From NCBI RefSeq assembly GCF_007954275.1, contig NZ_VOLT01000009.1:124001-188000 (forward strand): DNA of 64,000 bases, in the 5' to 3' direction. Source of the DNA: Colwellia demingiae. Lineage in GTDB: Bacteria; Pseudomonadota; Gammaproteobacteria; Enterobacterales; Alteromonadaceae. Below, in pieces: positions 41,853-52,403 of this stretch (position 1 is the stretch's first letter; every line of letters begins with the position of its first letter). Both the position numbers and the translations under genes were made by a program. Below the pieces are notes generated by a model. It saw only the letters and a program-made list of their open reading frames with translations, was not told the origin of the DNA and did no database searches.

Positions 41853-43103
41853 ATGACTAATCAAATCATCATCCCCACTACCGGAGATAAAATTACCTTT
41901 GTTGATGGTAAATTATCAGTACCAAATAATCCGATAATCCCTTTTATTGAAGGTGATGGCATTGGTGTTGATGTAACACCCCCAATGCTAAAAGTTGTGA
42001 ATGCAGCAGTTGCTAAAGCATATGCCGGCGAAAGAGAAATTGCGTGGATGGAAGTCTATGCGGGCGAAAAAGCAACTAAAATGTATGATAGTGAAACGTG
42101 GCTACCTGAAGAAACACTGGCCATATTACAAGAATATAAAGTTTCCATTAAAGGACCTCTAACTACACCAGTAGGTGGTGGTATGAGTTCTTTAAATGTA
42201 GCAATAAGACAAATGCTTGATCTTTACGTGTGTCAACGTCCTGTACAATGGTTTACTGGTGTTCCAAGCCCAGTTAAAAGACCTTCTGAAGTTGATATGG
42301 TTATCTTTCGAGAAAATACCGAAGATATTTATGCTGGCATAGAGTTTCAAGCCGGTAGTGACAAAGCGAAAGCTATGATTGAATTTCTAACGGAAGAAAT
42401 GGGTGCTAATAATATCCGTTTTACTGATAATTGTGGTATTGGTATAAAACCTGTATCAAAAGAAGGAAGCCAACGTTTAGTCAGACAAGCGATTCAGTAC
42501 GCAATTGATAATGATAAAGACTCGGTAACTCTGGTTCATAAAGGTAATATTATGAAATTCACAGAGGGCGCTTTTAAAGATTGGGGTTATGAACTTGCTC
42601 GTGATGAATTTGGTGCTAGTTTGATTCATGGTGGGCCTTGGAGCACGCTTACAAACCCTAACACAGGTAAAGAGATTATCATCAAGGATGTTATTGCTGA
42701 TTCTATGTTACAGCAAGTTTTATTACGTCCTGCTGAATATAGTGTTATCGCTACGTTAAACTTAAATGGTGATTATTTATCTGATGCGCTTGCTGCTCAA
42801 GTTGGTGGTATAGGTATTGCACCAGGAGCAAATTTAGGCGATGAAGTTGCTGTATTTGAAGCAACCCACGGAACAGCTCCTAAATATGCTGGTAAAAATA
42901 AAGTAAACCCTGGTTCTGTTATTCTTTCTGCAGAAATGATGTTAAGACATATGGGCTGGTTAGAAGCGGCTGATTTATTGCTTAAAGGAATGTCAGGAGC
43001 AATCAAAGCGAAAACAGTAACATATGATTTTGAACGCCTTATGGATGATGCGACATTAGTCTCTTGTTCAGCGTTTGGTGATTGTATTATTGATCATATG
43101 TAA
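41853..43103 (+). CDS. icd: Homodimeric NADP isocitrate dehydrogenase (IDH-I)
   Basis: Same reaction as the upstream gene, but from the unrelated homodimeric family like E. coli Icd. The 416-residue protein has [37 protein letters not shown] (the Ser that IDH kinase phosphorylates in E. coli lies in this SLNVA loop), [13 protein letters not shown] and [19 protein letters not shown]. It has its own promoter region (about 240 bases after the previous gene). Two different isozymes in tandem suggest division by temperature or carbon source. Confidence 0.97.
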   Translation: MTNQIIIPTTGDKITFVDGKLSVPNNPIIPFIEGDGIGVDVTPPMLKVVNAAVAKAYAGEREIAWMEVYAGEKATKMYDSETWLPEETLAILQEYKVSIKGPLTTPVGGGMSSLNVAIRQMLDLYVCQRPVQWFTGVPSPVKRPSEVDMVIFRENTEDIYAGIEFQAGSDKAKAMIEFLTEEMGANNIRFTDNCGIGIKPVSKEGSQRLVRQAIQYAIDNDKDSVTLVHKGNIMKFTEGAFKDWGYELARDEFGASLIHGGPWSTLTNPNTGKEIIIKDVIADSMLQQVLLRPAEYSVIATLNLNGDYLSDALAAQVGGIGIAPGANLGDEVAVFEATHGTAPKYAGKNKVNPGSVILSAEMMLRHMGWLEAADLLLKGMSGAIKAKTVTYDFERLMDDATLVSCSAFGDCIIDHM

Positions 43104-43138
43104 ATATTGATCATATACACTAACGAAAATTATCTAAT

Positions 43139-43172
43139 AAAAAACACAGCTAAATAGCTGTGTTTTTTTTTA
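43139..43172. terminator. Terminator between icd and cspD
   Basis: AAAACACAGCTA-AA-TAGCTGTGTTTTTTTT, perfect stem, A-run and T-run on both sides; serves convergent icd and cspD. Confidence 0.9.
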
Positions 43173-43196
43173 TCATATTAGCGTAACATTTTATAT

Positions 43197-43415
43197 TTAT
43201 TCTAGTTCGCCATCAGCTAATTTGATACTTGCTGCGTGATGACCTTTAGGGCCATCATTTAGTTCGTAATCGACATCCTGTCCTGCTTTTAATGTTCGAT
43301 ATCCATCCATTTCAATAGTTGAATAGTGTGCGAAAATATCTTCTCCGCCGCTATCTGGGCGAATAAAGCCAAAACCTTTCGCATTATTAAACCATTTAAC
43401 TGTACCGTGTGCCAT
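43197..43415 (-). CDS. cspD: Cold shock domain protein CspD-like
   Basis: A 72-residue single-stranded nucleic-acid-binding protein: GTVKWFNNAKGFGFIRP (RNP1) and EDIFAHYSTIEMDGYRTL (RNP2 region). It has the short acidic tail and longer size of CspD rather than the 69-residue CspA type. Its place divergent from clpS-clpA is the E. coli cspD location. In E. coli CspD inhibits replication in stationary phase; that role is inferred here. Confidence 0.9.
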   Translation of the reverse strand: MAHGTVKWFNNAKGFGFIRPDSGGEDIFAHYSTIEMDGYRTLKAGQDVDYELNDGPKGHHAASIKLADGELE

Positions 43416-43669
43416 ACTTCAACTTCCTTCTATATCCTTTAGTATTCAATTATGTTTTACTTATATTTACGTACCATGCTTTAAAAAGAGTAGGTAAATA
43501 ATAAGTAGGTGCATAGACAACAGATTAAGCGACTAAAAATTAGCCACCTATAGAATCGTAGATAAATTATAAAATTTGTCAAGTTTAAAAGCTGTTTTTT
43601 TTTATTGTTTTCAGCTTAATTGCACGAAAAGTTACAGCAAAAGTAAAAAGTAGAGACTAAGATAAATAT

Positions 43670-43990
43670 ATGAGCAACTGGAAAGAGTTATTTGACACCG
43701 AAGGCATTGTAGAAGAGTCAGTTAAAGAGCAAATAGAAGAGCCAGCTAGATACTATGTTTTTTTACTTAATGATGACTACACCCCAATGGATTTTGTTGT
43801 AGACGTATTGTGTAACTTTTTTAATAAAAGTGAAGAGCAGGCAACAGATATAATGTTAACCATTCATTATAAAGGAAAAGCCCTTTGTGGCACATATACT
43901 GCTGAAATAGCAGAAACAAAAGTAGAACAGGTTGTCCGGTACGCTTTTGAAAATCAGCACCCTCTTAAGTGTGTGATGAAAAAAGCCTAA
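43670..43990 (+). CDS. clpS: ATP-dependent Clp protease adaptor ClpS
   Basis: Delivers N-degron proteins to ClpAP. The 106-residue protein has the disordered N-terminal tail needed for ClpA engagement, then [20 protein letters not shown] (binding pocket Asn-Asp) and [14 protein letters not shown]-like [20 protein letters not shown]. Twenty-one bases before clpA, same operon. Confidence 0.96.
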   Translation: MSNWKELFDTEGIVEESVKEQIEEPARYYVFLLNDDYTPMDFVVDVLCNFFNKSEEQATDIMLTIHYKGKALCGTYTAEIAETKVEQVVRYAFENQHPLKCVMKKA

Positions 43991-44010
43991 AGTTATAAAT
44001 TGGAGTAGCT

Positions 44011-46269
44011 ATGCTAAACAAAGACTTAGAAGTATCACTTAATTTAGCCTTTCGCCAAGCTAAAGAATCTCGCCATGAATTTATGACTGTTGAACATTTA
44101 TTGTTGGCCCTATTAGATAATCCCTCAGCGATCGAGGCACTTGGTGCTTGTGGAGCGGATTTAACAAAACTTCGTAAAAGTTTATTAGACTTTATCAGCG
44201 AAACTACACCTACGATTCCGGTAAGTGAAAATGAGCGTGAAACTCAACCTACGTTAGGTTTTCAACGGGTATTACAACGCGCTGTATTTCATGTGCAATC
44301 ATCAGGTAAAAATGAAGTCAGCGGCTCAAATGTCTTAGTGGCAATTTTTAGCGAACAAGAATCACAAGCAGCTTATATCTTGAAAAAATCTGATATTAGT
44401 CGTTTAGATATTGTTAATTATATCTCTCACGGTATTGCAAAAATTGATGATGAACATTCTCCACATACTTTGGACGGCGAACAGCAAAGCGAAGAAGAAC
44501 CACGTACCATCGAGAACTTTTCGGTAAACCTTAACGAAGAAGCTATAAAAGGTAATATTGACCCTTTAATTGGTCGTGACGATGAACTTGAACGTACTTT
44601 ACAGGTGTTGAGTAGACGTAGAAAAAACAATCCGCTTTTTGTTGGTGAGGCAGGCGTAGGTAAAACCGCTATTGCTGAAGGCTTAGCTAACTTAATTGTT
44701 AATAAACAAGTGCCTGAGTTTTTAGCTGATGCGACCATCTATTCTCTAGATATGGGAGCGTTACTCGCAGGAACTAAATATAGAGGCGATTTTGAAAAAC
44801 GCTTTAAATCCTTATTAAAAGAGCTTGAAGCAGATAAGAATGCCGTACTATTTATTGATGAAATTCATACTATTATAGGGGCTGGTGCGGCGTCTGGCGG
44901 TATGATGGATGCTTCCAACCTACTAAAACCGTTATTGTCAGCTGGGAAAATTCGTTGTTTAGGCTCTACGACATACCAAGAGTATCAAAGTGTTTTTGAA
45001 AAAGATCGAGCCCTAGCCCGTCGTTTTCAAAAAATTGACATCGCTGAGCCTAGTGTTGCTGACACCACTAAAATACTGCAAGGTTTAAAAGAGAAATATG
45101 AAAGCCATCATGGCATTCGTTATACTAATAAAGCCTTACAAGCAGCAGCTCAGCTGTCAGCTAAATATATTAATGAAAGGTTTCTTCCTGATAAAGCTAT
45201 TGATGTCATTGATGAAGCGGGTGCCAAGCAACAACTTGTTGCACCTAATAAGCGTAAGAAAGTTATTAATAATACCGATATTGAAAGCATTGTTGCAAAA
45301 ATGGCTAGGATTCCTGAAAAATCAGTATCACTTACTGAAAAGGATGGACTTAAAAATCTAGACCGAAACTTGAAACTTGTTGTCTTTGGTCAAGATAAAG
45401 CTGTTGATGAGCTTTCGTCCGTTATTCGATTATCTCGAGCAGGGCTAGGTAGTGAAGAAAAACCGGTAGGTTCTTTCTTATTTGCAGGCCCTACAGGTGT
45501 TGGTAAAACAGAAATAACGCAACAGTTAGCTAAAATATTAGGCATAGAGTTATTACGTTTTGATATGTCAGAATATATGGAGAAACATGCTGTTAGTCGT
45601 CTTATTGGCGCTCCTCCTGGTTATGTAGGTTATGAGCAGGGTGGTTTACTAACGGATGCAGTTATAAAACATCCTCATGCGGTAGTTTTATTGGATGAAA
45701 TAGAAAAAGCTCATGAAGATGTTTATAACATTCTATTGCAAGTGATGGATCACGGTACATTAACGGATAATAATGGTCGAAAAGCCGATTTTAGAAATAT
45801 TATCCTAGTGTTAACAACTAATGCAGGGGTACAAGAAACGGTACGTCAATCTATCGGCTTTAAACAGCAAGACCATAGCCTAGATGCATTGAGTGAGATA
45901 AATAAAGTCTTTTCACCTGAGTTTAGAAACCGCTTAGATAATATTGTTTGGTTTAATCATTTGGACAATATTGTTATTCATCAAGTAGTCGATAAATTTA
46001 TTGTCGAGTTACAGGCTCAGCTTGATGATAAAGGTGTATCACTTGAATTAACTAAGCAAGCTAAAGATTGGTTAGCTGAAAATGGTTATGATAAAGCCAT
46101 GGGAGCAAGACCAATGTCTCGCTTAATTCAAGAGCACTTGAAGAAAACACTATCCAATGAGTTGCTTTTTGGTGAATTGACCCATGGTGGTACTGCCAAG
46201 GTTGATGTTAAGAAAGATAAATTGGTCTTTAATTTTGAAAACAAGCAAGAATTGATTACCGCGAAATAA
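44011..46269 (+). CDS. clpA: ATP-dependent Clp protease ATP-binding subunit ClpA
   Basis: A hexameric AAA+ unfoldase that feeds substrates to ClpP. The 752-residue protein has the N-domain that binds ClpS (1-145), the first AAA module (Walker A GEAGVGKTA, Walker B LFIDEIHTIIGAG) and the second (GPTGVGKTE, VVLLDEIEKAHED). The ClpP-binding loop IGF appears in SIGFKQQDH. Full length. It follows clpS closely and ends at a strong terminator. Confidence 0.97.
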   Translation: MLNKDLEVSLNLAFRQAKESRHEFMTVEHLLLALLDNPSAIEALGACGADLTKLRKSLLDFISETTPTIPVSENERETQPTLGFQRVLQRAVFHVQSSGKNEVSGSNVLVAIFSEQESQAAYILKKSDISRLDIVNYISHGIAKIDDEHSPHTLDGEQQSEEEPRTIENFSVNLNEEAIKGNIDPLIGRDDELERTLQVLSRRRKNNPLFVGEAGVGKTAIAEGLANLIVNKQVPEFLADATIYSLDMGALLAGTKYRGDFEKRFKSLLKELEADKNAVLFIDEIHTIIGAGAASGGMMDASNLLKPLLSAGKIRCLGSTTYQEYQSVFEKDRALARRFQKIDIAEPSVADTTKILQGLKEKYESHHGIRYTNKALQAAAQLSAKYINERFLPDKAIDVIDEAGAKQQLVAPNKRKKVINNTDIESIVAKMARIPEKSVSLTEKDGLKNLDRNLKLVVFGQDKAVDELSSVIRLSRAGLGSEEKPVGSFLFAGPTGVGKTEITQQLAKILGIELLRFDMSEYMEKHAVSRLIGAPPGYVGYEQGGLLTDAVIKHPHAVVLLDEIEKAHEDVYNILLQVMDHGTLTDNNGRKADFRNIILVLTTNAGVQETVRQSIGFKQQDHSLDALSEINKVFSPEFRNRLDNIVWFNHLDNIVIHQVVDKFIVELQAQLDDKGVSLELTKQAKDWLAENGYDKAMGARPMSRLIQEHLKKTLSNELLFGELTHGGTAKVDVKKDKLVFNFENKQELITAK

Positions 46270-46290
46270 TAATTCACAGGTAACCTATTA

Positions 46291-46319
46291 AAAACCTAAC
46301 GAGTTCGTTAGGTTTTTTT
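46291..46319 (+). terminator. Terminator after clpA
   Basis: AAACCTAACGA-GT-TCGTTAGGTTTTTTT, a long stem with a T-run, 25 bases after the stop. Confidence 0.92.
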
Positions 46320-46576
46320 ATGCCTGCTATTTAATCTTTTATTAAAGGGTGTAGTGGTTGTTGGTTGATGTGAATTTAAATATTTGTCTTATTAAGGGCG
46401 AAAAAACTTGATACAGAATGTTTTGTTTAAAATTTAATTTGGCTTCTAGAACTTTATATAAAATGGCTCAAGCCAGCGATTTATAAAGGCTTAAAGAGAC
46501 TGTAGTCTATCGTTTTATCTACAATTATATTAGAGAGTTAGATGGTGGAATTACGGAGGTAACTTTTCTATAGGCG
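46320..46576. other. Intergenic region, no gene seen
   Basis: About 260 bases between the clpA terminator and the tRNA-Asn terminator. I see no open frame, RNA or repeat. Confidence 0.45.
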
Positions 46577-46602
46577 AAAAAAAACCTGCATATAGCAGGT
46601 TT
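46577..46602 (-). terminator. Terminator of the tRNA-Asn array
   Basis: On the minus strand AAACCTGC-TATAT-GCAGGTTT is followed by eight T; it lies about 18 bases after the last tRNA. Confidence 0.9.
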
Positions 46603-46619
46603 CGTTTCACATTTTAATG

Positions 46620-46695
46620 TGGCTCCCCAAACTGGGCTCGAACCAGTGACACATGGATTAACAGTCCATCGCTCTACCAACTGAGCTATTGGGGA
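46620..46695 (-). tRNA. tRNA-Asn (GTT), distal copy
   Basis: 76 bases on the minus strand: acceptor TCCCCAA/TTGGGGA, anticodon stem ATGGA/TCCAT with loop CTGTTAA (anticodon GTT), T arm CTGG/CCAG with TTCGAGC, CCA encoded. Last of three identical copies in transcription order. Confidence 0.97.
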
Positions 46696-46735
46696 ATAAA
46701 CTTTTTTAACTTCTGTTTATTAATGAAGTTGAATG

Positions 46736-46811
46736 TGGCTCCCCAAACTGGGCTCGAACCAGTGACACATGGATTAACAGTCCATCGCTCTACCAACTGA
46801 GCTATTGGGGA
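46736..46811 (-). tRNA. tRNA-Asn (GTT), middle copy
   Basis: Identical in sequence to the copies at 46620 and 46852, with a 40-base spacer on each side that is also identical, giving a 116-base repeat period. Confidence 0.97.
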
Positions 46812-46851
46812 ATAAACTTTTTTAACTTCTGTTTATTAATGAAGTTGAATG

Positions 46852-46927
46852 TGGCTCCCCAAACTGGGCTCGAACCAGTGACACATGGATTAACAGTCCA
46901 TCGCTCTACCAACTGAGCTATTGGGGA
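46852..46927 (-). tRNA. tRNA-Asn (GTT), promoter-proximal copy
   Basis: Identical to the other two copies. It is the first of the array to be transcribed from the promoter at 46962-46990. Anticodon GTT. Confidence 0.97.
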
Positions 46928-46961
46928 ATCTCGCGTTAACCTCAGTGGCTAACGGGGCAGA

Positions 46962-46990
46962 ATAATAAAGACCTGTGGCCTATGTGTCAA
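46962..46990 (-). promoter_or_regulatory. Sigma-70 promoter of the tRNA-Asn array
   Basis: On the minus strand TTGACA (46985-46990), exactly 17 bases, then TATTAT (46962-46967) and a GC-rich TCTGCCCC discriminator, as in growth-rate and stringently controlled tRNA promoters. Confidence 0.85.
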
Positions 46991-47567
46991 CACAAAAATA
47001 ATAAATTATTGAAATAAATATTGTTTGCTGAAGATGTGTTCAGAATAGGTTCTTTTACACCACTATTAGACGGTTTTTTGTACTCATCGATATCTTGATA
47101 ATATTTTAACCTGATAATAGTGCAAATACTTAGTTATCCACGATTCCTGTGGATAACTATGTGGATTAAAGTGTAAGTTTACGTTGCTAATACGGTTTGA
47201 TTGGCGTGTCTATAAGTCAATAGAAAATGACATTGTTTTTATATCGTTATATTTCAAAAGGTTGAGCTGTTTTTATGTTTTATTTGATAATTAGGCTGAT
47301 TTTTAACCACCCCATTTTTTTACTATATTACTTGTGTTTTGTTATTCCTTGATATCTTAATTGTATAAGCTTGCAGTACCTTTTGTTATGACACTTCAAT
47401 AAAGGAATATGTTACGTATTTATTTTTATGGCATTAGTTAAACGTAGTTTTTGATAAAGGGTGGTTATCGGATAAATCTACACTAGGTAAAAGTTAGTTA
47501 ATCTTTTACAATGTACTACTACATATTATTTACCCTGACAGACCCAAAGAATCACTGATAATAATAA
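46991..47567. other. Intergenic region with clustered DnaA-box-like sites
   Basis: About 577 bases with no gene. It holds three DnaA-box-like 9-mers at 47134-47142 (TTATCCACG), 47148-47156 (TGTGGATAA, a perfect box on the minus strand) and 47160-47168 (TGTGGATTA), all within 35 bases. The promoter of the following MATE gene should be near its right end. Confidence 0.5.
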
Positions 47568-48956
47568 ATGACCAAAACTAACACTGTTACACCTAATAAA
47601 AAACGAGTTAATCTACTCGAAGATCCTGTTGCTAGTACTTTAAAACGTATGACCATTCCAATGATTTATGGCATGGTGCTTTTGATGACATTCAACTTAA
47701 TAGATACATTTTTTGTTGGACTTCTCGGGACACAACCCCTCGCAGCTATTAGTTTCACATTCCCTGTTACCTTCACTGTACTTAGTTTAACTATTGGTTT
47801 GGGTATAGGAACCTCTGCAGTTATCGCTAAATATTTAGGTAAAAAAGATACAAAGTCTGCAAAAAATGCGGCAACAGCTGCATTGTATTTAGCGGCAATT
47901 ATAGTCGCGTGTTTATCCACAGTGGGTTATTTTATTACAGATCCTTTATTTACTTTGCTTGGTGCTCAGCCATCTTTATTGCCTTTAATTCATCAATATA
48001 TGGATATTTGGTATATCGGAAGTGTTTGTTTAATTGGTCCTATGATCGGTAATGCAGTTTTACGTGCATCAGGGGATACTAAAACACCCAGTATGATAAT
48101 GGGCAGTGCCGGACTTATTAACGCCATACTTGACCCTATTTTTATTTTTGGTTTCGGGCCAATCCCAGCTATGGGAATACAAGGTGCGGCAATTGCCACC
48201 TTAATTTCGTGGGTTTTTGGTTTAGGTTTCGTATTGTATATTTTAACTAAAAAACACGACCTTATTCATACAACTATGTTGCCTATTAAAGAGCTGGTTA
48301 TTGCCTGTAAAGATATCTTAAAAATAGGTTTACCTGCTGCAAGCGCAAATATGTTAACACCCTTAGCGGCGGCTATTATGACTGCAATAGTTGCTACTTA
48401 TGGTGAGGCAGCTGTAGCAGCCTTTGGTGTTGGTTCAAGACTTGAATCAATAGCTTGTTTGATAGTACTAGCCTTATCGATGACTTTACCCCCTTTTATT
48501 AGCCAAAATTTTGGAGCAGGTCAATTACATCGAGTAGAAACTGCTTACAAAGCTGCCATAAAGTTTATTCTAGTTTGGCAAATCGTAATTTATATTTTAT
48601 TAGCTTTATGCGCACATTGGATCGCAAGTGTTTTTACCAAAGAGACTGAAGTTGCTGATTTAATTAAACTGTTTATTTGGATACTCCCACTAGGGTATGG
48701 TTTGCAAGGCATTATCATATTAACTAACTCTTCATTTAATGCTTTACATAAGCCAATGATTGCTTTGGGTTTAAGTATCATACGATTATTTGTTTGTTAT
48801 TTACCATTAGCCTATTTAGGCAGTTTATTTTACGGGTTAGCAGGTTTATTTGCCGGTGCTTTACTTGGCAATGTGTTAATGGCCATGATTTCGTACCGAC
48901 TATTTAGCAAAGAATTTATTCATAATGAGTCGGCTTCATCGGAGCAAGTGGTATGA
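47568..48956 (+). CDS. MATE-family efflux transporter
   Basis: A 462-residue twelve-segment inner-membrane cation antiporter: [20 protein letters not shown] and [20 protein letters not shown], then the inverted half with [20 protein letters not shown]. It belongs to the DinF/VmrA-like side of MATE rather than the NorM branch of the gene at 21750. The stop overlaps the uvrB start by four bases (ATGA), so the two are co-translated. Efflux beside nucleotide-excision repair suggests a damage-response link, which is inference. Confidence 0.85.
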   Translation: MTKTNTVTPNKKRVNLLEDPVASTLKRMTIPMIYGMVLLMTFNLIDTFFVGLLGTQPLAAISFTFPVTFTVLSLTIGLGIGTSAVIAKYLGKKDTKSAKNAATAALYLAAIIVACLSTVGYFITDPLFTLLGAQPSLLPLIHQYMDIWYIGSVCLIGPMIGNAVLRASGDTKTPSMIMGSAGLINAILDPIFIFGFGPIPAMGIQGAAIATLISWVFGLGFVLYILTKKHDLIHTTMLPIKELVIACKDILKIGLPAASANMLTPLAAAIMTAIVATYGEAAVAAFGVGSRLESIACLIVLALSMTLPPFISQNFGAGQLHRVETAYKAAIKFILVWQIVIYILLALCAHWIASVFTKETEVADLIKLFIWILPLGYGLQGIIILTNSSFNALHKPMIALGLSIIRLFVCYLPLAYLGSLFYGLAGLFAGALLGNVLMAMISYRLFSKEFIHNESASSEQVV

Positions 48957-50974
48957 GAAAGTTAACTATTTGCTCTGAATATACTCCTAGTGGTGACCAA
49001 CCAACAGCGATAAAGCAACTGTTAGAAGGTATTGAGTCGGGTTTAGCCCATCAAACGCTTTTAGGTGTAACTGGCTCAGGTAAAACTTATACCATTGCAA
49101 ACGTGATTGAAAAACTTAATCGACCTACTATTATGTTAGCACCCAACAAAACGTTGGCGGCGCAATTGTATGGTGAGATGAAAGAGTTTTTCCCGAATAA
49201 TGCAGTTGAGTACTTTGTTTCATATTATGATTATTATCAGCCTGAAGCTTATGTGCCAACAACAGATACTTTTATAGAGAAAGACGCTTCGGTTAATGAA
49301 CATATCGAGCAAATGCGGCTATCGGCTACTAAGGCACTGTTAGAGCGTCGAGACGTGATTATAATTGCTTCAGTATCTGCTATTTATGGTTTGGGTGATC
49401 CTGACTCTTATTTAAAGATGATGTTACATATCAGTCGAGGTGACATTATAAATCAGCGCGATATTTTACGTCGTCTCGCTGAACTACAATACACTCGAAA
49501 TGATGTTGCTTTTGCGCGTGCTACTTATAGAGTTCGTGGTGACGTTATTGATATTTTTCCTGCTGAATCTGATCGCCTAGCTTTACGTGTTGAACTATTT
49601 GATGAAGAAATTGAACGGATAAGTCAATTTGATCCACTCACAGGACAAGTTGAAAGAACGCTGGATCGGGTTACGGTATACCCAAAAACACACTACGCTA
49701 CGCCTAAAGAAAAAATCTTAGCGGCAGTAGATAAAATTAAAATTGAGCTGAAGCATAGGTCACAACAGCTCAAGGATAATAATAAGTTAGTCGAGGAACA
49801 ACGTCTTACCCAACGTACTCAATTTGATATTGAAATGATGACTGAGCTTGGTTATTGCTCTGGTATAGAGAACTACTCTCGCTATTTATCAGGGAGAGAA
49901 GAGGGCGGTGCACCACCAACATTATTCGATTATTTACCTAATGATGGTTTACTCATTATTGATGAATCACATGTTACTGTCCCACAAATTGGCGCCATGT
50001 ATAAAGGGGATAGATCGCGTAAAGAAAACCTGGTGGAATATGGCTTTAGATTACCGTCTGCGTTAGATAATAGGCCAATGAAGTTTGAAGAATTTGAAGC
50101 TATATCACCACAAACAATTTATGTCTCGGCTACACCAAGCAAATTTGAATTAGAGAAATGTGGTAGCGATATTGCGGAACAAGTAGTTAGGCCTACAGGC
50201 TTACTTGACCCAGAAATCGAAGTTAGACCGGTTGAAACACAAGTTGATGATTTATTATCAGAAATAAATAAGCGACTACCACTAGACGAAAGGGTCTTAG
50301 CCACTACATTAACCAAACGTATGGCCGAAGATTTAACGGATTATTTGTATGAGCATGGTATTAAAGCACGCTATTTGCATTCAGATGTTGATACGGTTGA
50401 ACGGGTAGAGATTATAAGAGACTTTAGACTAGGTAAATTTGATGTTTTAGTGGGGATTAACTTACTTCGAGAAGGCTTAGATATGCCAGAAGTCTCTTTA
50501 GTGGCAATTTTAGATGCGGATAAAGAGGGCTTTTTACGTTCTGATCGTTCCCTGATTCAAACTATCGGGCGAGCTGCGCGTAATCTCAATGGTCGCGCAA
50601 TACTGTATGGAGATAGAATCACGGGCTCTATGCGACGTGCTATTGATGAAACAGAACGACGTAGAGTGAAGCAACACCAATACAATTTAGACAACAATAT
50701 CACTCCCCAAGGCGTTGTTAGAAGAATTACCGATGTTATGGGCGTTGGTAGTTATAGTGATGCTAAGTCACTCGATAAAGTTGCAGAGGCTAATACAAAC
50801 TATCATATTAACCAGCAAGCTGAAGAACCTCTACTAACCACGTCACAAATTGACACTAAAATAGTTGAGCTTGAAAAGCTAATGCAGGGGCATGCGCAGA
50901 ATTTAGAATTTGAACAAGCTGCTGCTATGCGCGATAAAATCGCAAAGTTACGAATACAGCAACTATCTACTTAA
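48953..50974 (+). CDS. uvrB: Excinuclease ABC subunit UvrB
   Basis: Damage-verifying helicase-like subunit of nucleotide excision repair. The 673-residue protein has Walker A GVTGSGKT (38-45), the beta-hairpin [25 protein letters not shown], the ATP motif [16 protein letters not shown] and a C-terminal UVR domain ([20 protein letters not shown]) that contacts UvrC. Full length and intact. The start overlaps the MATE gene by four bases. Confidence 0.98.
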   Translation: MRKLTICSEYTPSGDQPTAIKQLLEGIESGLAHQTLLGVTGSGKTYTIANVIEKLNRPTIMLAPNKTLAAQLYGEMKEFFPNNAVEYFVSYYDYYQPEAYVPTTDTFIEKDASVNEHIEQMRLSATKALLERRDVIIIASVSAIYGLGDPDSYLKMMLHISRGDIINQRDILRRLAELQYTRNDVAFARATYRVRGDVIDIFPAESDRLALRVELFDEEIERISQFDPLTGQVERTLDRVTVYPKTHYATPKEKILAAVDKIKIELKHRSQQLKDNNKLVEEQRLTQRTQFDIEMMTELGYCSGIENYSRYLSGREEGGAPPTLFDYLPNDGLLIIDESHVTVPQIGAMYKGDRSRKENLVEYGFRLPSALDNRPMKFEEFEAISPQTIYVSATPSKFELEKCGSDIAEQVVRPTGLLDPEIEVRPVETQVDDLLSEINKRLPLDERVLATTLTKRMAEDLTDYLYEHGIKARYLHSDVDTVERVEIIRDFRLGKFDVLVGINLLREGLDMPEVSLVAILDADKEGFLRSDRSLIQTIGRAARNLNGRAILYGDRITGSMRRAIDETERRRVKQHQYNLDNNITPQGVVRRITDVMGVGSYSDAKSLDKVAEANTNYHINQQAEEPLLTTSQIDTKIVELEKLMQGHAQNLEFEQAAAMRDKIAKLRIQQLST

Positions 50975-50986
50975 ACAGAGCTCAAA

Positions 50987-51199
50987 TTATTTCAGCTCTT
51001 GTACTGAGTAATGACCGAGAATATTAGCAATCGCATCACTACTACAGTGCGGAAGGTGGCTTATCTCTTCTATTATTCGGTCTTGAATATCGACAGGAAA
51101 CAATAATAGCCGTTCCATATAAAGGTGGGCCTGAGTTTCATTATTTGAGTCAATCATCTGCTTTAAAAGTCGTGCTTGATACTTCCAAGTTGCACTCAT
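50987..51199 (-). CDS. Small protein of unknown function
   Basis: A 70-residue protein: MSATWKYQARLLKQMIDSNN, then MERLLLFPVDIQDRIIEEIS and a short tail. TTGAGGATATC before the ATG is a good ribosome binding site, so the frame is probably real. I recognise no family. It is convergent with uvrB; a hairpin AGAGCT...AGCTCT around 50976-50997 may end both. Confidence 0.65.
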   Translation of the reverse strand: MSATWKYQARLLKQMIDSNNETQAHLYMERLLLFPVDIQDRIIEEISHLPHCSSDAIANILGHYSVQELK

Positions 51200-51375
51200 A
51201 AGATATCCTCAATTAATCATTGAACACCTTTTAAGTCTAGAGCTAAAGCGTGCTAACGGTTATAAAATTTTTGTCTTAAAAGAGAATAATGGGAAGATAA
51301 TAATCTATAGTTATATATGCTATTAAAAACATTATGTTAAATGATTAAAAAAATAGAACAAAAGGGCAACTTGCA

Positions 51376-51559
51376 TTATTTGCTGCAGTAGAGGCACTTC
51401 TCGTGATGATTTCCTTGTGATAAATATCTTATGCTGCGTTGAAAGTCCTCTTGAGAAATTTCTAATTTATCAGCTAAATTCGATTAAATATTGCTGATAG
51501 TAGTATGACTCTGATTCAAAGATAGCTGCAATATGTGCATCTAACTTTGATTCAGACAT
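51376..51559 (-). pseudogene. Frameshifted small open reading frame
   Basis: Read on the minus strand, MSESKLDAHIAAIFESESYY continues to QQYLIEF and stops at TGA. One base over, the next frame continues without a break as LADKLEISQEDFQRSIRYLS, then HHEKCLYCSK and a stop at 51376. The whole stretch is 184 bases, one more than a 60-codon gene, so a single inserted base explains it. The product family is not recognised. Alternatively the two frames are chance. Confidence 0.5.
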
Positions 51560-51606
51560 AGTTTCACTTTTGTAAATCACTCTACCTGAAATTACTTCAG
51601 CGTTCT

Positions 51607-52263
51607 TTATTCGTATGTGATTGGATCAGTTACATCATTCTCTTCAAAAGCTTGTAAGCGCTCTTCGCATGCACCACATTTTCCACACGCTTTATCTCGT
51701 CCGTTATAACAGGTCCACGTATTACTGTAATCTAGACCCATTGCTATACCATCCGCAAGGATTGCCGTTTTATCGACACTCAAATAAGGACTAAATATTT
51801 CGACACTTTCATAATTTGCAATTTTACAAACATCATTCATTTTTTCAACGAATTCAGGTCGACAGTCTGGATAAATAGCATGGTCACCAGAATGAGCACC
51901 ATAATAAACTTGATCTGCCCCAACCGATACTGCATAAGCAACGGCTAAAGAAAGTAAAATCATATTGCGGTTAGGCACAACAGTTGATTTCATACTATCT
52001 GCTTCGTAATGACCTTCAGGAATATCAATATCATCAGTAAGTGAAGAACCAGCAAGTAATTGATTAATAGCTGAGATATCAATTACCTTATGGTTGATAG
52101 CTAACTCATTACAAACAGTGCTAGCGCACTCCAACTCTTTTACATGGCGTTGACCATAATTAAAAGATAAAGCAAATACTTCTTTTCCGTCTTTTCGAGC
52201 ACGGTTTAATACAGTAAAAGAATCCATGCCACCAGAATAAATAACAACAACTTTTTCAGCCAT
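51607..52263 (-). CDS. queC: 7-cyano-7-deazaguanine synthase QueC
   Basis: Makes preQ0 from 7-carboxy-7-deazaguanine and ammonia for queuosine synthesis. The 218-residue protein has the PP-loop SGGMDSFT (10-17) and the zinc-binding cysteines C185, C193, C196 and C199 in the C-terminal tail. Divergent from queE, whose product makes its substrate; the two share the promoter region 52264-52403. Confidence 0.97.
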   Translation of the reverse strand: MAEKVVVIYSGGMDSFTVLNRARKDGKEVFALSFNYGQRHVKELECASTVCNELAINHKVIDISAINQLLAGSSLTDDIDIPEGHYEADSMKSTVVPNRNMILLSLAVAYAVSVGADQVYYGAHSGDHAIYPDCRPEFVEKMNDVCKIANYESVEIFSPYLSVDKTAILADGIAMGLDYSNTWTCYNGRDKACGKCGACEERLQAFEENDVTDPITYE

Positions 52264-52403
52264 TTGAAAGCTCTCTTAATTGATCTAAGGTATAATAATA
52301 ATCGCCTATCATTTTACTTGAAATAAGTAACAGGCTAAAGCAGAAAGTGAATACCACGCCTAATAAAATAAACCACAATGCAGAAGAGAAAACCATAACA
52401 GAC

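Noticed and set aside
46620-46927. Evenly spaced repeats as a CRISPR array
   Set aside because: The repeated units are complete tRNA-Asn genes and the spacers are identical to each other, the opposite of CRISPR.
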